Below, piece after piece: positions 43,979 through 53,675 of a stretch of DNA of 64,000 nt. The notes under the pieces are model-generated. The model was given only the letters and a program-made list of their open reading frames with translations. It was not told where the DNA came from and did no database searches. Within the stretch, counting starts at the first letter, position 1; every line of letters begins with the position of its first letter. The stretch comes from Salipaludibacillus daqingensis (GTDB lineage: Bacteria; Bacillota; Bacilli; Bacillales; Salisediminibacteriaceae): assembly GCF_029891575.1 (NCBI RefSeq), contig NZ_JARZHF010000007.1, positions 248,001 to 312,000 on the forward strand, given 5' to 3'. A program made the translations under genes and the position numbers.

Positions 43979-46162
43979 ATGAAATTAATAATCGCTGAAA
44001 AACCAGATCAAGGAGCTAAGCTAGCTTCACCATTTCCATTCCAAAAGCGCAAGGATCATATTATGATTAGCGCTTGTGAAGAATTCCCGCAAGGCGCAGC
44101 TGTCACATGGGCCGTTGGTCATTTGTGTGAGTTGCTCCCCCCAGAAGAATATGACGCGAAGTGGAAGAAGTGGCGTATAGAAGAACTGCCGATCGTTCCT
44201 GTCAACTTCAAATACCGTGTCATCAAATCAAAATGGAAAGCATTTCAAGTTATTAAAAACTTCATTCATCATCGAGACGTCGATGAAATCATTATCGCTG
44301 GAGATGCGGAAAGAGAGGGCGAAGCGATTGTTCGTCTCGTTTTGGAACAATCGAAAAATAATAAACCAATGAAGCGGTTATGGATTTCTTCCTTAACAGA
44401 AAATGCGGTGAGAAACGGATTCAAAAAATTAATTGATGAAAAAGAAACAAGATCTCTCTATAACGAAGCGATAAGTCGCGCTTATGCTGATTGGCTCATA
44501 GGGATGAATGCATCAAGAGTATACTCTCTTCTCCTTCAAAAACATGGAGCTTCTGATGTATTTTCAACAGGACGAGTGCAGACACCAACCCTTGCTTTGA
44601 TCGTGAAGAGAGAAGAAGAAATCGAACGTTTTAAACCAGAACCTTTTTGGGAAGTAAAAGCAACCTTTTTCATTAATCAAGAACGATACGTTGGAACGTG
44701 GCATAAAGAAGGGAATACCCGTATTGACGAAGCGGCAATGGCAAAGAAAATTGCTGCTTTCTGCGAAGGGAAACCAGCTACCATTTCTGACGTTCAACGG
44801 ACAAAAAAAGACATTTTACCACCAAACTTTTTTAACCTATCTTCGTTACAATCTCTGGCAAATAAACGTTTTAAATATTCACCGAAAAAAACTTTAGATA
44901 TTGCACAAAAACTTTACGTAAAAGGGCATATTTCTTATCCGAGAACGGATTCCAATTTTGTTACAAAAGAAGAGGCAGCTCAGTTCCCGGATATTTTATC
45001 AAAAATTAGTCAATTACCAGCTTATCAGTCATTTTTTCCATTACCTGTAGATTCTATTTTAGGTTCGAAAAGATATGTGAATGAAAAAAAGGTTAAAGAC
45101 CATTATGCGATTATTCCTACAGAACAAGTAATTGATCCGAATAAACTAAATCAAGATGAAAGACATATATATTCCATGATTGTAGAACGATTGATCGCGG
45201 CTCATTATGATGCATGTAAAATGAACTATACGACTATCGAAACTCTGGTCGATGGTCGGGCAACGTTTCGATCGAAAGGCAAACAACTTGAAAAGGCTGG
45301 CTGGAGGGTTGTTATCCCTTCACCAAAAGATTCCTCCCAACAAGAAAACCTTTTACCTCTGTTAGATAAGGGGAGTGAAGGGCGGGTAGAAAAAGTACAA
45401 ACAAAAGAAAGTAAAACCCAACCACCTAAGCGACTTACAGAAGGGGATCTTATAACATTAATGAAGTCTGCTGGTAAACACATTGATGATGAAAAATTGT
45501 TAAAAGTGATGAATGAAACAGAGGGACTTGGGACGGAAGCAACAAGAGCCGGAATCATCGGCATTTTGAAAGATCGCTCTTATATAAACGTGACAAAAAA
45601 CCAAGTTTATCCCACAGACAAAGGGAGAGTGCTCATTAGTGCCGTTGGGGAGTCCATTCTTGCTTCACCAGAAATGACAGCGAAGTGGGAACAACGATTA
45701 GCAGAGATTGGGGATGGAAAAGCAGAGATGGAACCTTTTATTGAACAAGCTAAGCTGCTTTCTGCCTCAATAATTAATGATGCTGCTAATCGTTCGCCAC
45801 AGTGGTCCTTTGATCTAGAAAAACTAGATAAAATCATCTCTAATAAACCAGCATGGAAAGGAAAGAAAAGAAAATCCTTTTCGAAAGATACAGTAGGCAC
45901 TTGTCCCGCTTGTGGGGGAAAAATAATTGATAAAGGGAATTTTTTTGGTTGTAACCAGTATCAAAAAACAAAATGTAACTACACACTATCTAAACGAATA
46001 TTGAATAAAGCTATCCCAATAAATCAAGTTAAATTATTACTGAATAAAGGAGAAACGGATCTTATAGAAGGGTTTCAGAAAAATGATAAAACCTTCTCCG
46101 CTTCTCTTATGTGGGATGAATCAAAAAAACGAGTGACGTTCTCATTTCCTAAGAGTCCGTAA
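43979..46162 (+). CDS. topB: DNA topoisomerase III
   Basis: A type IA topoisomerase of 727 residues that passes and decatenates single strands. TOPRIM: IIAEKPDQGAK at the start and AGDAEREGEAIV near 103-114 (DxE-type metal site). The catalytic Tyr is in GHISYPRTDSN (~near 318-328). The C-terminus carries a four-Cys zinc ribbon (CPACGG...CNQYQKTKC). The ATG at 43979 has AGGTGAG; a GTG 9 nt earlier overlaps that RBS. Its last 14 nt overlap the convergent metallophosphoesterase gene. Confidence 0.95.
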   Translation: MKLIIAEKPDQGAKLASPFPFQKRKDHIMISACEEFPQGAAVTWAVGHLCELLPPEEYDAKWKKWRIEELPIVPVNFKYRVIKSKWKAFQVIKNFIHHRDVDEIIIAGDAEREGEAIVRLVLEQSKNNKPMKRLWISSLTENAVRNGFKKLIDEKETRSLYNEAISRAYADWLIGMNASRVYSLLLQKHGASDVFSTGRVQTPTLALIVKREEEIERFKPEPFWEVKATFFINQERYVGTWHKEGNTRIDEAAMAKKIAAFCEGKPATISDVQRTKKDILPPNFFNLSSLQSLANKRFKYSPKKTLDIAQKLYVKGHISYPRTDSNFVTKEEAAQFPDILSKISQLPAYQSFFPLPVDSILGSKRYVNEKKVKDHYAIIPTEQVIDPNKLNQDERHIYSMIVERLIAAHYDACKMNYTTIETLVDGRATFRSKGKQLEKAGWRVVIPSPKDSSQQENLLPLLDKGSEGRVEKVQTKESKTQPPKRLTEGDLITLMKSAGKHIDDEKLLKVMNETEGLGTEATRAGIIGILKDRSYINVTKNQVYPTDKGRVLISAVGESILASPEMTAKWEQRLAEIGDGKAEMEPFIEQAKLLSASIINDAANRSPQWSFDLEKLDKIISNKPAWKGKKRKSFSKDTVGTCPACGGKIIDKGNFFGCNQYQKTKCNYTLSKRILNKAIPINQVKLLLNKGETDLIEGFQKNDKTFSASLMWDESKKRVTFSFPKSP

Positions 46163-47264
46163 ATGTGACATTCAATTGGATAACTTCTGATCGGCTACCT
46201 AATCGAATCGGCGGTCCCCAAAATCCAAATCCAGAAGAAACGATGACATGCAGTTGGTCCTTTTGTTTATAGCCCCAATCTAATTCAAAAAGCTTTTTTG
46301 TAATCCAATGGTTTGGGGCTATTTGTCCACGGTGCGTATGTCCACAAATGACAATATCTGCTCCTTGATCTCGAATTTGATTAAGTTCCAATGGTTGATG
46401 GTCTAAGACTAGCGTTGGAAGTTCGGAATCTTCTGTTTCACTCCACTGCCCCATCGATTTCCGATGGCGATCCGTTTTGTCTTTCCTTCCAATAATTTTA
46501 ATAGAATTGTCAAGAACAACAGATTCATCTTGTAGGATGTGAACTTGGATATTTTTCATTATTTTAGTCAATTCTTTTATTTTACCACCATAGTATTCAT
46601 GATTTCCTAATACACCATATACACCTAACTCAGAATTGATTTTTTTGAGGGTTCTATCCATTCTTTTTTCTCTGAAAATACCAGGATCGTCATCTACTAA
46701 ATCTCCTGGAAACAATACGAGTTCTGCATTTAATTTATTAATCGTTTTCACTAACCTTTTCGCATGGTTTTTCCCCGAAAGTCCACCGAAATGCATGTCT
46801 GAAGCAACTGCAATTCGAAGCGATTTTCGCTTCGATTTCCCGCGAGGTACTTTAAAGGAATATGTCCGCACGATTGGTTGGTATGCATTATATAAACCGA
46901 AACCAATATAGATAAAAAACAATACCCAAGTGATAAGGCCAACAATGATAATTCCTAATTCAAGAGAGACATTAAGTAGATGAAGGATGAAAATAAAAAT
47001 ATTAGCTAGTGGTAAGACGACTAAACCAAATTGAAAACAACCGAACCAGATAGATCCAACCATTTTTAAAGTGCGAAAAGGTTTTATAAATTGTCCTACT
47101 AAATAGGAGAACGCTAAGAAAGTGATAATAAATCCTAACAAAATAGGATTCGATATTTGAAAAGCGGTTTGAAACCAAACATGAATATTCCAGCCTATAT
47201 AAAAATTTAAACTAGAATAAACGACGATAAATAGACCGAAACTTGCGATGACTTTCGCGTTCAT
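46149..47264 (-). CDS. Membrane-anchored metallophosphoesterase
   Basis: A 371-residue protein with four N-terminal membrane helices (to ~125) followed by a calcineurin-like phosphoesterase domain. Metal-site motifs are complete: ASDMHFGG (~155), FPGDLVDDD (~190), GNHEYYGG (~220) and CGHTHRGQ (~310). YkuE/YvnB-type relatives hydrolyse lipid or nucleotide phosphates. RBS GAGGTGG lies before the ATG at 47264; an earlier ATG (47273) overlaps it. Convergent overlap with topB. Confidence 0.88.
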   Translation of the reverse strand: MNAKVIASFGLFIVVYSSLNFYIGWNIHVWFQTAFQISNPILLGFIITFLAFSYLVGQFIKPFRTLKMVGSIWFGCFQFGLVVLPLANIFIFILHLLNVSLELGIIIVGLITWVLFFIYIGFGLYNAYQPIVRTYSFKVPRGKSKRKSLRIAVASDMHFGGLSGKNHAKRLVKTINKLNAELVLFPGDLVDDDPGIFREKRMDRTLKKINSELGVYGVLGNHEYYGGKIKELTKIMKNIQVHILQDESVVLDNSIKIIGRKDKTDRHRKSMGQWSETEDSELPTLVLDHQPLELNQIRDQGADIVICGHTHRGQIAPNHWITKKLFELDWGYKQKDQLHVIVSSGFGFWGPPIRLGSRSEVIQLNVTFTDS

Positions 47265-47437
47265 TGCATCCACCTCATTGATTGCTCATTTTCACATTCT
47301 TTTTCCAAGACGAAAAGATGTTTACTGAATGCTTCTATTTTATTATGATTAAGAGATAAAAGAAAAGCGAAAGCTCTTAACTGAAAGATCTAAGGAGTTT
47401 CGGATCATTTTCGCAGGTTAAAATCTGGAGGGGTTTG

Positions 47438-47872
47438 ATGGGTGAATTACGAGCAATTTGGATTAAAAGGATGAAAAGAGGACCGATGGATGCGACTAAT
47501 CGAGCCATCTTACATGAAAATCAAGGTATTGAGAACAATGCTGATCAACGAGGGAAAAGGCAAGTTACAATTATGGAAGAAGAAAAATGGGAATCACTAA
47601 TGACTCAGTTAAATGGACAGTTGAATCCAGAAACGAGACGAGCAAATCTTATGGTTAAGGGGATTGATTTGGAAAAATCTCGCGGAAAAGTCTTGAAAAT
47701 TGGTGAGAACCTGATTGAAATAATTGGCGAAACAAAACCTTGTGAACGAATGGACGAAGCATTGCCTGGTTTAAAGGATGCGATGTACCCCCGATGGCAA
47801 GGTGGTGCGTATGGAGTAATATTAACGGATGGAGAAATCGAAATTGGGGATCCAGTTTCATGGAAAGAGTAA
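47438..47872 (+). CDS. MOSC-domain protein
   Basis: A 144-residue stand-alone MOSC domain, related to the C-terminus of molybdenum-cofactor sulfurases and YiiM-type proteins. Seen: RRANLMVKGIDLEKSRGKVLKIGENLIEIIGETKPCERMDE, with the conserved Cys at ~110 that carries sulfur or binds cofactor, and WQGGAYGVILTDGEIEIGD at the end. GGAGGGG precedes the ATG. No molybdenum gene is adjacent. Confidence 0.88.
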   Translation: MGELRAIWIKRMKRGPMDATNRAILHENQGIENNADQRGKRQVTIMEEEKWESLMTQLNGQLNPETRRANLMVKGIDLEKSRGKVLKIGENLIEIIGETKPCERMDEALPGLKDAMYPRWQGGAYGVILTDGEIEIGDPVSWKE

Positions 47873-47937
47873 ATATAGCACATCTATTCCACTGTAATAT
47901 ATGGTAAAATTGAAGAAATAGGAAAGAGGGGAATACA

Positions 47938-48273
47938 ATGAAGCCTATTCATAACGATAATGGAAAACTTTATACTGAAATGCGGTTGAAATTTCAAGGA
48001 AAAATACATACAACAGAGACAATGCTCGTGGATACTAGCTCTTCCGTAACAATCATCTCCCATCAATTAGCTGAAATTTTAGGGTTTAAAGCTACAGATG
48101 ACCAAACAGTGATCTTAATGGATTCGATTAGTGTTGGACCACTGAAAGTAAGTGATTTTCCAATAGAGGTCAAAGACATTGAAGAAGAAGGAATTATTGG
48201 CATAGACTTTTTAATCAAGGTAGGAGCTAAAATAAATTTAGACTCTATGACAATTTCGAGCTCTAGAACATAA
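47938..48273 (+). CDS. Retropepsin-like aspartyl protease domain with DTSS in place of DTG
   Basis: A 111-residue protein shaped like a single retroviral-type aspartic protease: TETMLVDTSSSVTIISHQLAEILGF at ~28-52, then a flap-like region, then GIIGIDFLIKVGAKINLD at the end. Active site is DTSS where the family has DTG(A/S). Loss of the Gly may reduce or abolish peptidase activity. RBS AAAGAGGGG lies before the ATG. Dimer formation would be required. Confidence 0.72.
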   Translation: MKPIHNDNGKLYTEMRLKFQGKIHTTETMLVDTSSSVTIISHQLAEILGFKATDDQTVILMDSISVGPLKVSDFPIEVKDIEEEGIIGIDFLIKVGAKINLDSMTISSSRT

Positions 48274-48448
48274 CACAGCCCATTTCAATGAAGAGCAAGG
48301 ATCGTTAACGATAAATATGATTAAAGAGAACTAAAAAACTCATCATATTTCTTGACCTCAATCTATACAAAGGTTATTATCACATTCTAGAATAACTATA
48401 GAAATCATAAAATTTAAAAGATCATGAGGAAATAAAGGAGGTATCTAG

Positions 48449-48649
48449 ATGGCAGAACAAGAAGAACCATTGTTGAGCTCAGGTGACACGGTAAAAGTAA
48501 CAGCTGGAGAATATAAAGGGAAACAAGCGAAAGTTATCTCTTCTTATACGAATTCTATTTCAGTCGAATTTGACATGAAGTTAGAAGATGGCTCAAAGCC
48601 AAGAACAGTTCTAAAACATACCGAATATGAACTTGTAGAAAGCAAATAA
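48449..48649 (+). CDS. DUF2187-family small protein (KOW-like)
   Basis: A 66-residue protein. GDTVKVTAGEYKGKQAKVISSYTNSISVEFD at ~12-42 is a KOW-like SH3 barrel, as in DUF2187 proteins such as YkvS. Probably binds RNA or ribosomal protein; function not established. RBS AAAGGAGG before the ATG; terminator follows. Confidence 0.82.
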   Translation: MAEQEEPLLSSGDTVKVTAGEYKGKQAKVISSYTNSISVEFDMKLEDGSKPRTVLKHTEYELVESK

Positions 48650-48660
48650 TACTTACATGA

Positions 48661-48713
48661 AACTGGCTCAAGCAGATGCAAAACTAGGCATCTTCCTTTT
48701 GAGCCAGTTTTTT
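48661..48713 (+). terminator. Terminator after DUF2187 gene
   Basis: AACTGGCTCAA pairs with TTGAGCCAGTT, with an inner AGATGC/GCATCT stem, followed by TTTTTT. Confidence 0.85.
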
Positions 48714-48866
48714 ATTTTCATTTCGGTATGTTTTGTCAATAATTCTTCACATGTTTTCTTTAAACTCACTCTCAGCAAATGAGATAATAGATTTACTTAG
48801 TAAAATAAAAATTCTTTCACTGTAAGTGTCCATTCATAGAGAGTACTTTTAGGGAGACGTGAAACT

Positions 48867-49358
48867 ATGCCAACATTACTTATATACTCAACCAAACATG
48901 GGACGACAGAAAAAATTGCACTCGATATATCCAAAAATTTATTAGACGAGGTAAAGGTGGTAAATTTAGAAAAAGAACGTGTACCTTCTTTTCATCATTA
49001 TGAAACCATTATCATCGGCACTTCTATTCACATGGGAAAGATCCCTAAAAAGATGGATAAATTTTTACAGAGGAATGAACGGGTCATCTTAACGAAACGT
49101 CTTGGGTTATTTTTATGTTGTATGAAAGAAGGGGAAGAAGCGAAACTACAATTTGAGAGTTCTTTTTCATCACCAATCAGAGGTCATGCTATTAGCCAGG
49201 CATTATGCGGTGGGGAATTTATCTTCTCAAAAATGAACTTCTTAGAACGAAAAATAATTCATAAAGTTGCTGGTGAAAAAAACGATCTTTCAGCAATTAA
49301 CAAAGAAAATATAGATAACTTTATAAATGAAATTAATTCTACTTATGACTTATGTTAA
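48867..49358 (+). CDS. Flavodoxin-domain protein, HemG-like
   Basis: A 163-residue flavodoxin fold. FMN phosphate loop YSTKHGTTEKIA (~7-18), then IIIGTSIHMGKIPKKM (~48-63) and FLCCMKEGE (~91-99). The pattern resembles HemG-type protoporphyrinogen oxidases, but related proteins exist with other electron-transfer roles. RBS GGGAGACG lies before the ATG. Single gene with its own terminator. Confidence 0.8.
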   Translation: MPTLLIYSTKHGTTEKIALDISKNLLDEVKVVNLEKERVPSFHHYETIIIGTSIHMGKIPKKMDKFLQRNERVILTKRLGLFLCCMKEGEEAKLQFESSFSSPIRGHAISQALCGGEFIFSKMNFLERKIIHKVAGEKNDLSAINKENIDNFINEINSTYDLC

Positions 49359-49374
49359 AATGAAATAACTATAC

Positions 49375-49406
49375 AAAGGCTACGACAAATCCTGTCGTAG
49401 CCTTTC
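49375..49406 (+). terminator. Terminator after flavodoxin-like gene
   Basis: AAAGGCTACGAC pairs with GTCGTAGCCTTT around AAATCCT. It may also serve the convergent permease gene. Confidence 0.85.
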
Positions 49407-49442
49407 CTTCTATACAATCGACGTTCCTTTCGTTTTCTTTAT

Positions 49443-50816
49443 TTAGAGTGCACCTATGATATGGAGACTGTACAACAGACCAGGAAGAATTAAAAAACAA
49501 ATAAATACAAATTTCGCATTTTCCCTTGCGATTATTGTCGTTGTCGTCTTCATCAACTTCGATGACATAAGGACTTGCCCTGAAAAAGGAGATACTTGTG
49601 TCGCAAGTGTCCACGATAGTAAGAAAGTTAATGCAATATATTCTGGACTAACACCAAATGTTTCAGGGGAAAGAGCACTGCCTACACCGATAACGATAAT
49701 AATTGGGTGAATCCCAATTTGAGCAAGAAGAATAGTAATCACAACCACTAAAAGTGTAAATAAATATACTGTGCCAAACGATAATGTTAAAAGCACAGAG
49801 GAGATTATTTCACCTAAGTCGGTATAAGATAAGGCTACACCGAAATAACCTGCACTGACAAAGATCGCTAGCTCATTTTTAAATTTTGAGAAAGAGCCTA
49901 AAATTTGATCAAATACTTCTTGGACATAAGACTGAACGAGTTTTGAAAAGAAAGCCCATATGAATGGCAACACTACTGCTAAAATCGACACAACAGTCAG
50001 CATATTCACATAAAGGATGTAATCTAAAACGAGAGATAGAATAATAAGTACGGTAGTAAATGTCATTAACGGAAAAAGCGATGGTGATACTTCTCTTTTA
50101 TCACTAGCAGTGACGGCATTTTTCACAGGAGGATCGTTCGGAAATGAAATTTTTGGAAGCATCCAAATGCTTAATAAGAGATAAATAATTGCTAATAAAA
50201 AACCATAACCACCTATATTAAACCAAGATACGTCGAAAAGAACAACGACAAGTCCAACATTGACAAAGTAAGGGGACCAAAGCATACAAAAGGCAAATGC
50301 TCTCATCATATGTAACGTCAGTTTTCTTTCTTGAAACGTTGAAAAACTCTCATCTGCAATTCGTTTTACAATAGCAAGTGAACCAAAATTCAAAATCGTT
50401 CCCATCGTCGCAACGAGAGTATAACTTAACCGGTAGGGGTGTTTTCCACCTTTTTTCTCACGCTGCTTTACTTTTTCCTTTAATGCGGTTAAATAACCTG
50501 CAATCGACATGTATGTGCCTATAAGAGGTATAAGGATAAACAGGGTTAAAAGACTTATATTTTCACCAAACCCACGAATCATTCCTTGGAAGGGAACACC
50601 TTCGATCAGAAATATTGTCGTTCCGATCAGGACGAGGGCAGATACAACGAACCGATTCAGCGAAGAAATACTGAAAATAGCGGCGACGAGTAATACCGCT
50701 GCTATTGAGCTATAAAGTGTCATGATCCAAGGATAGACGAGGAAATGACTTACTAAATAAATAATTGCCGTCACATAACAAAGGATCCCTAGTAGTTTTA
50801 ATAATGATTGCTTCAA
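49443..50816 (-). CDS. Polytopic membrane protein (ion-transporter-like), paralogue 1
   Basis: A protein of ~457 residues with about 12 helices in two halves. Shared with the gene at 52270: (M)RAFAF-CMLWSPYF-V-VGLV near 172-190 and QIGIHPIIIVIGVGSAL near 385-400. The layout recalls IT-superfamily (DctM/ArsB/CitM-like) transporters, but I cannot assign a substrate. The GTG at 50828 would touch the AGGAG box, so TTG at 50816 with 8-nt spacing is preferred. Divergent from the ParB-like/SDR/permease operon. Confidence 0.72.
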   Translation of the reverse strand: MKQSLLKLLGILCYVTAIIYLVSHFLVYPWIMTLYSSIAAVLLVAAIFSISSLNRFVVSALVLIGTTIFLIEGVPFQGMIRGFGENISLLTLFILIPLIGTYMSIAGYLTALKEKVKQREKKGGKHPYRLSYTLVATMGTILNFGSLAIVKRIADESFSTFQERKLTLHMMRAFAFCMLWSPYFVNVGLVVVLFDVSWFNIGGYGFLLAIIYLLLSIWMLPKISFPNDPPVKNAVTASDKREVSPSLFPLMTFTTVLIILSLVLDYILYVNMLTVVSILAVVLPFIWAFFSKLVQSYVQEVFDQILGSFSKFKNELAIFVSAGYFGVALSYTDLGEIISSVLLTLSFGTVYLFTLLVVVITILLAQIGIHPIIIVIGVGSALSPETFGVSPEYIALTFLLSWTLATQVSPFSGQVLMSSKLMKTTTTIIARENAKFVFICFLILPGLLYSLHIIGAL

Positions 50817-51041
50817 CGGTAAACTCACCTCCTAAAAGAACATCCACTTTGTTAGATTTTAAAAGAGTACTAAATGTGGGGAACAATGTTGTTTCCATTC
50901 AACGGAATTCAATGAAAGAATCCTTCTCTCATTACTATCAACTTAACGACTTTAATGTTCGAGAAAGAGAATATTTTCACAAAGTACCACCTTATATTAT
51001 ACTTGGTTTATGTGAAATTTAAAGAAATTGGAGGGCTTCCT

Positions 51042-51419
51042 ATGAAAATCAAAACAGAATTAGCAGAGCTACAGCCCAGTCAGCTATATTTAGATCGTAC
51101 TAAATTGCGAAATTTAATTATGAATGGCTATGACGCAGAACAAACGGAAAAAAAACCACTTCCTGTTATTAAATTAAATGGGGAATTAGTGCTCGTTGGA
51201 AGTCACACTCGTGCTTTCTTAGCAGACCAGCAAGGGGAAACCTATGTAACCGTTGAGTATCTAGCGGAAATAGACAACCTTTCTAATTATCAAACGTATG
51301 TATCTTGGTGTAAAGAAGAAGACATCACAAAAGTGAGTGATCTAGGGAAACAAATCATCTCTAGTGAAGACTTTGAAAGAGAATGGGTTGATCGCTGTAA
51401 CCGTATTAGTCAAAAATGA
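51042..51419 (+). CDS. ParB-like nuclease-fold domain protein, small
   Basis: A 125-residue protein. The segment LQPSQLYLDRTKLRNLI...LPVIKLNGELVLVGSHTRAFLADQQGE (~8-67) has the outline of ParB/Spo0J N-terminal CTPase-type domains (PSQL-x-x-D..., then GSHTRA in place of GDGHTR). GGAGGG precedes the ATG at 51042. Its stop overlaps the SDR gene (ATGA). Function unknown. Confidence 0.6.
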   Translation: MKIKTELAELQPSQLYLDRTKLRNLIMNGYDAEQTEKKPLPVIKLNGELVLVGSHTRAFLADQQGETYVTVEYLAEIDNLSNYQTYVSWCKEEDITKVSDLGKQIISSEDFEREWVDRCNRISQK

Positions 51420-52273
51420 CAACCCGAACCAAAAGAAAAATCGTCTTAATTACTGGTTCAAATAGTGGTTTTGGTTCCCTAATTGCCTTGAATTTAGCAA
51501 AAAGTAACTACATCGTTTATGCTACGATGAGAAATGTATCAAATGCTGAGCAATTAAAAACAACAGCGAAACAATTGTCTATCTCTGATAATCACCTTCT
51601 CATTCACAAACTTGATGTGAGTAAAACAGAAGATATTGAAGCGGTGAAGAAGCAGATCTTAAAAAAACACGGACGACTAGATATTTTAATTAATAATGCT
51701 GGATTTTCTCAAGGTGGGGTTATCGAAGATATATCGATGGATAAATGGGAGCATCAGTTTCAAACGAATTTTTTCGGTGTCGTTGCTATGACAAAGGCTT
51801 TCATTCCAATGATGCGTCAAGCGAGAAGCGGGAAGATTATTCAAATGGGGAGCATTAGTGGTCGCATTGGTCTTCCCGGTCTTGCTCCTTATGCCGCTTC
51901 TAAATTTGCACTTGAAGGATTCACAGAATCGTTACGCTTCGAATTAAAGCCGTTTCAGGTGTATTCATCGATCATTGAAGCGGGATCTTTTCGAACGGAT
52001 ATTTGGCAAAAAGGGTTTGAAGCAGCTGTTCAATCCGATATTATTGATTACGAGTCTCTTATGACGTTTATGAACAAATACGCTCAACAACAAATGCAAA
52101 CGTCAGAAAATCCACAAAAGGTCGTAAACCTTGTTCGATATATATGCGATCATAAACAACCAAAATTCCGTTATCAAATTGGGAAAGGGATCAAAGTAGG
52201 AATCGCCTTGAAATCTTTGCTGCCATGGTCTATCGTAGAAAGGGTGCTCTTTAAGAAGCTTAATAACAAATGA
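51416..52273 (+). CDS. Short-chain dehydrogenase/reductase
   Basis: A 285-residue classical SDR. Cofactor loop TGSNSGFGSL (~13-22), NNAG (~91-94) and catalytic Ser/Tyr/Lys with YAASK (~159-163) are all intact. RKIVLITGSNSGFG favours NADP(H). Substrate unknown. It overlaps the ParB-like gene and the downstream permease gene by 4 nt on each side, so all three are translated together. Confidence 0.9.
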   Translation: MTTRTKRKIVLITGSNSGFGSLIALNLAKSNYIVYATMRNVSNAEQLKTTAKQLSISDNHLLIHKLDVSKTEDIEAVKKQILKKHGRLDILINNAGFSQGGVIEDISMDKWEHQFQTNFFGVVAMTKAFIPMMRQARSGKIIQMGSISGRIGLPGLAPYAASKFALEGFTESLRFELKPFQVYSSIIEAGSFRTDIWQKGFEAAVQSDIIDYESLMTFMNKYAQQQMQTSENPQKVVNLVRYICDHKQPKFRYQIGKGIKVGIALKSLLPWSIVERVLFKKLNNK

Positions 52274-53673
52274 AATTAGAAGGAAGAAAAGAGAGATACG
52301 TTATGCGCCATTGGCTAGATCATTATATTTATATTCTATATTCCACTGTCCTTATCAGTTATGTAATTAACGTATTTATTGGCATAGAAGCGGTTAATTA
52401 TATTATCGGTCTGATTGCAATACCTATGTTACTTGTTTCTTTTTTAGGAGCATCAAACCTTTTTAGATTATTAGGATCATTGTTTTTAATGACAGGATTA
52501 TTTTTATTTATCCAAAGTGGGCTTCCTTTACAGGAGGCCTTCCTATTTTTCACAGACAACTTACGATTACTTGCTTTATTAGCTGTTTTACCATGGATGA
52601 ACAGTGTCGTTCGTGCTGGACGTTTTGATCGCAGAATGAATCAATTAATGAAAGCTAACGTGTCTGATTTAGGGAAACTGTATGTTCGAAGTTCCATTAC
52701 GACTTATACGTTGATATCATTTATTAATTTATCCGCATTAACGTTAACTCAAGGTGTGTTATTGCAAAACCTTTCTAACTTATCAAAAAAACTAAAAGAT
52801 ACGTTTATTAGTCAAACGACATTACGCGCATTTTCTATGGCGCTCGTATGGAGTCCAATGGAAATCATCGTTGCCATTAGTGTGGATGCAACAGGAGTAG
52901 GATATGTAACGATATTACCGTGGTTATTGCTTATTTCATTAATCACCATGGTGATCGACAACATTTGGGGAAGATATTATTATGGGAAGTTACCTTATCA
53001 CGCTCCTTCCAACGCTGTTGGGAGAAGTTTCTCTGTCAAAACAATCATCTTTCAAATTAGTCAACTATTTGGTGCTCTTGTGACATTTTTATTTATTATT
53101 GTTTTCACAAGTAGTTTACTAGATTTGAATTTTATTCTAACTGTCACCCTTGTTATCCTTCCATTTTCCTTTATCTGGTCTATTGTTATGAAGCGAGTAA
53201 GAAGTTTCATCACAATAGGTTGGAATACTTGGAAAGTTCGAACAAACGGAATGCAAAATTTCGTTGTATTGTTTGTTTCTTTAGGTTTTTTCTCCAACAG
53301 TTTAAATGCTACACCCGCTCTTGAAGCGATACAACATCCGTTTATGGCCATGGCAGAGTATCCACTTGTTATTTTATTTTTTATTCAAATGACGTATTTA
53401 CTTTTAAGTATGATTGGGATTCACCCTGTTGCAACAATAGGCGTGTTGATGGAAGTCGTTACTCCGCTATATCAAGATATTAACCCTCTTAGCATAGGCA
53501 TCGTTCTCATAACGGGAGCACTAGCTACAGCAACTGTAGGGACGTATGGCGTAACAGTTACAATGACATCTATGAATACACAACAAAATCCTTATCGCAT
53601 CACATTAAAAAACATGCCATTTGCGCTTATCTATGGAGGCATTGGCACGTTTGTAGCATTTTTCTTGTTGTAA
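52270..53673 (+). CDS. Polytopic membrane protein (ion-transporter-like), paralogue 2
   Basis: A 467-residue protein with about 11-12 helices, a paralogue of the divergent permease at 49443-50816: shared LRAFSMALVWSPMEIIVAIS near 183-202 and SMIGIHPVATIGVLMEVV near 378-395. It starts inside the SDR stop (ATGA); a downstream ATG at 52303 is an alternative start. The protein was not assigned to a family with a known substrate. Confidence 0.72.
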   Translation: MKLEGRKERYVMRHWLDHYIYILYSTVLISYVINVFIGIEAVNYIIGLIAIPMLLVSFLGASNLFRLLGSLFLMTGLFLFIQSGLPLQEAFLFFTDNLRLLALLAVLPWMNSVVRAGRFDRRMNQLMKANVSDLGKLYVRSSITTYTLISFINLSALTLTQGVLLQNLSNLSKKLKDTFISQTTLRAFSMALVWSPMEIIVAISVDATGVGYVTILPWLLLISLITMVIDNIWGRYYYGKLPYHAPSNAVGRSFSVKTIIFQISQLFGALVTFLFIIVFTSSLLDLNFILTVTLVILPFSFIWSIVMKRVRSFITIGWNTWKVRTNGMQNFVVLFVSLGFFSNSLNATPALEAIQHPFMAMAEYPLVILFFIQMTYLLLSMIGIHPVATIGVLMEVVTPLYQDINPLSIGIVLITGALATATVGTYGVTVTMTSMNTQQNPYRITLKNMPFALIYGGIGTFVAFFLL

Positions 53674-53675
53674 TG

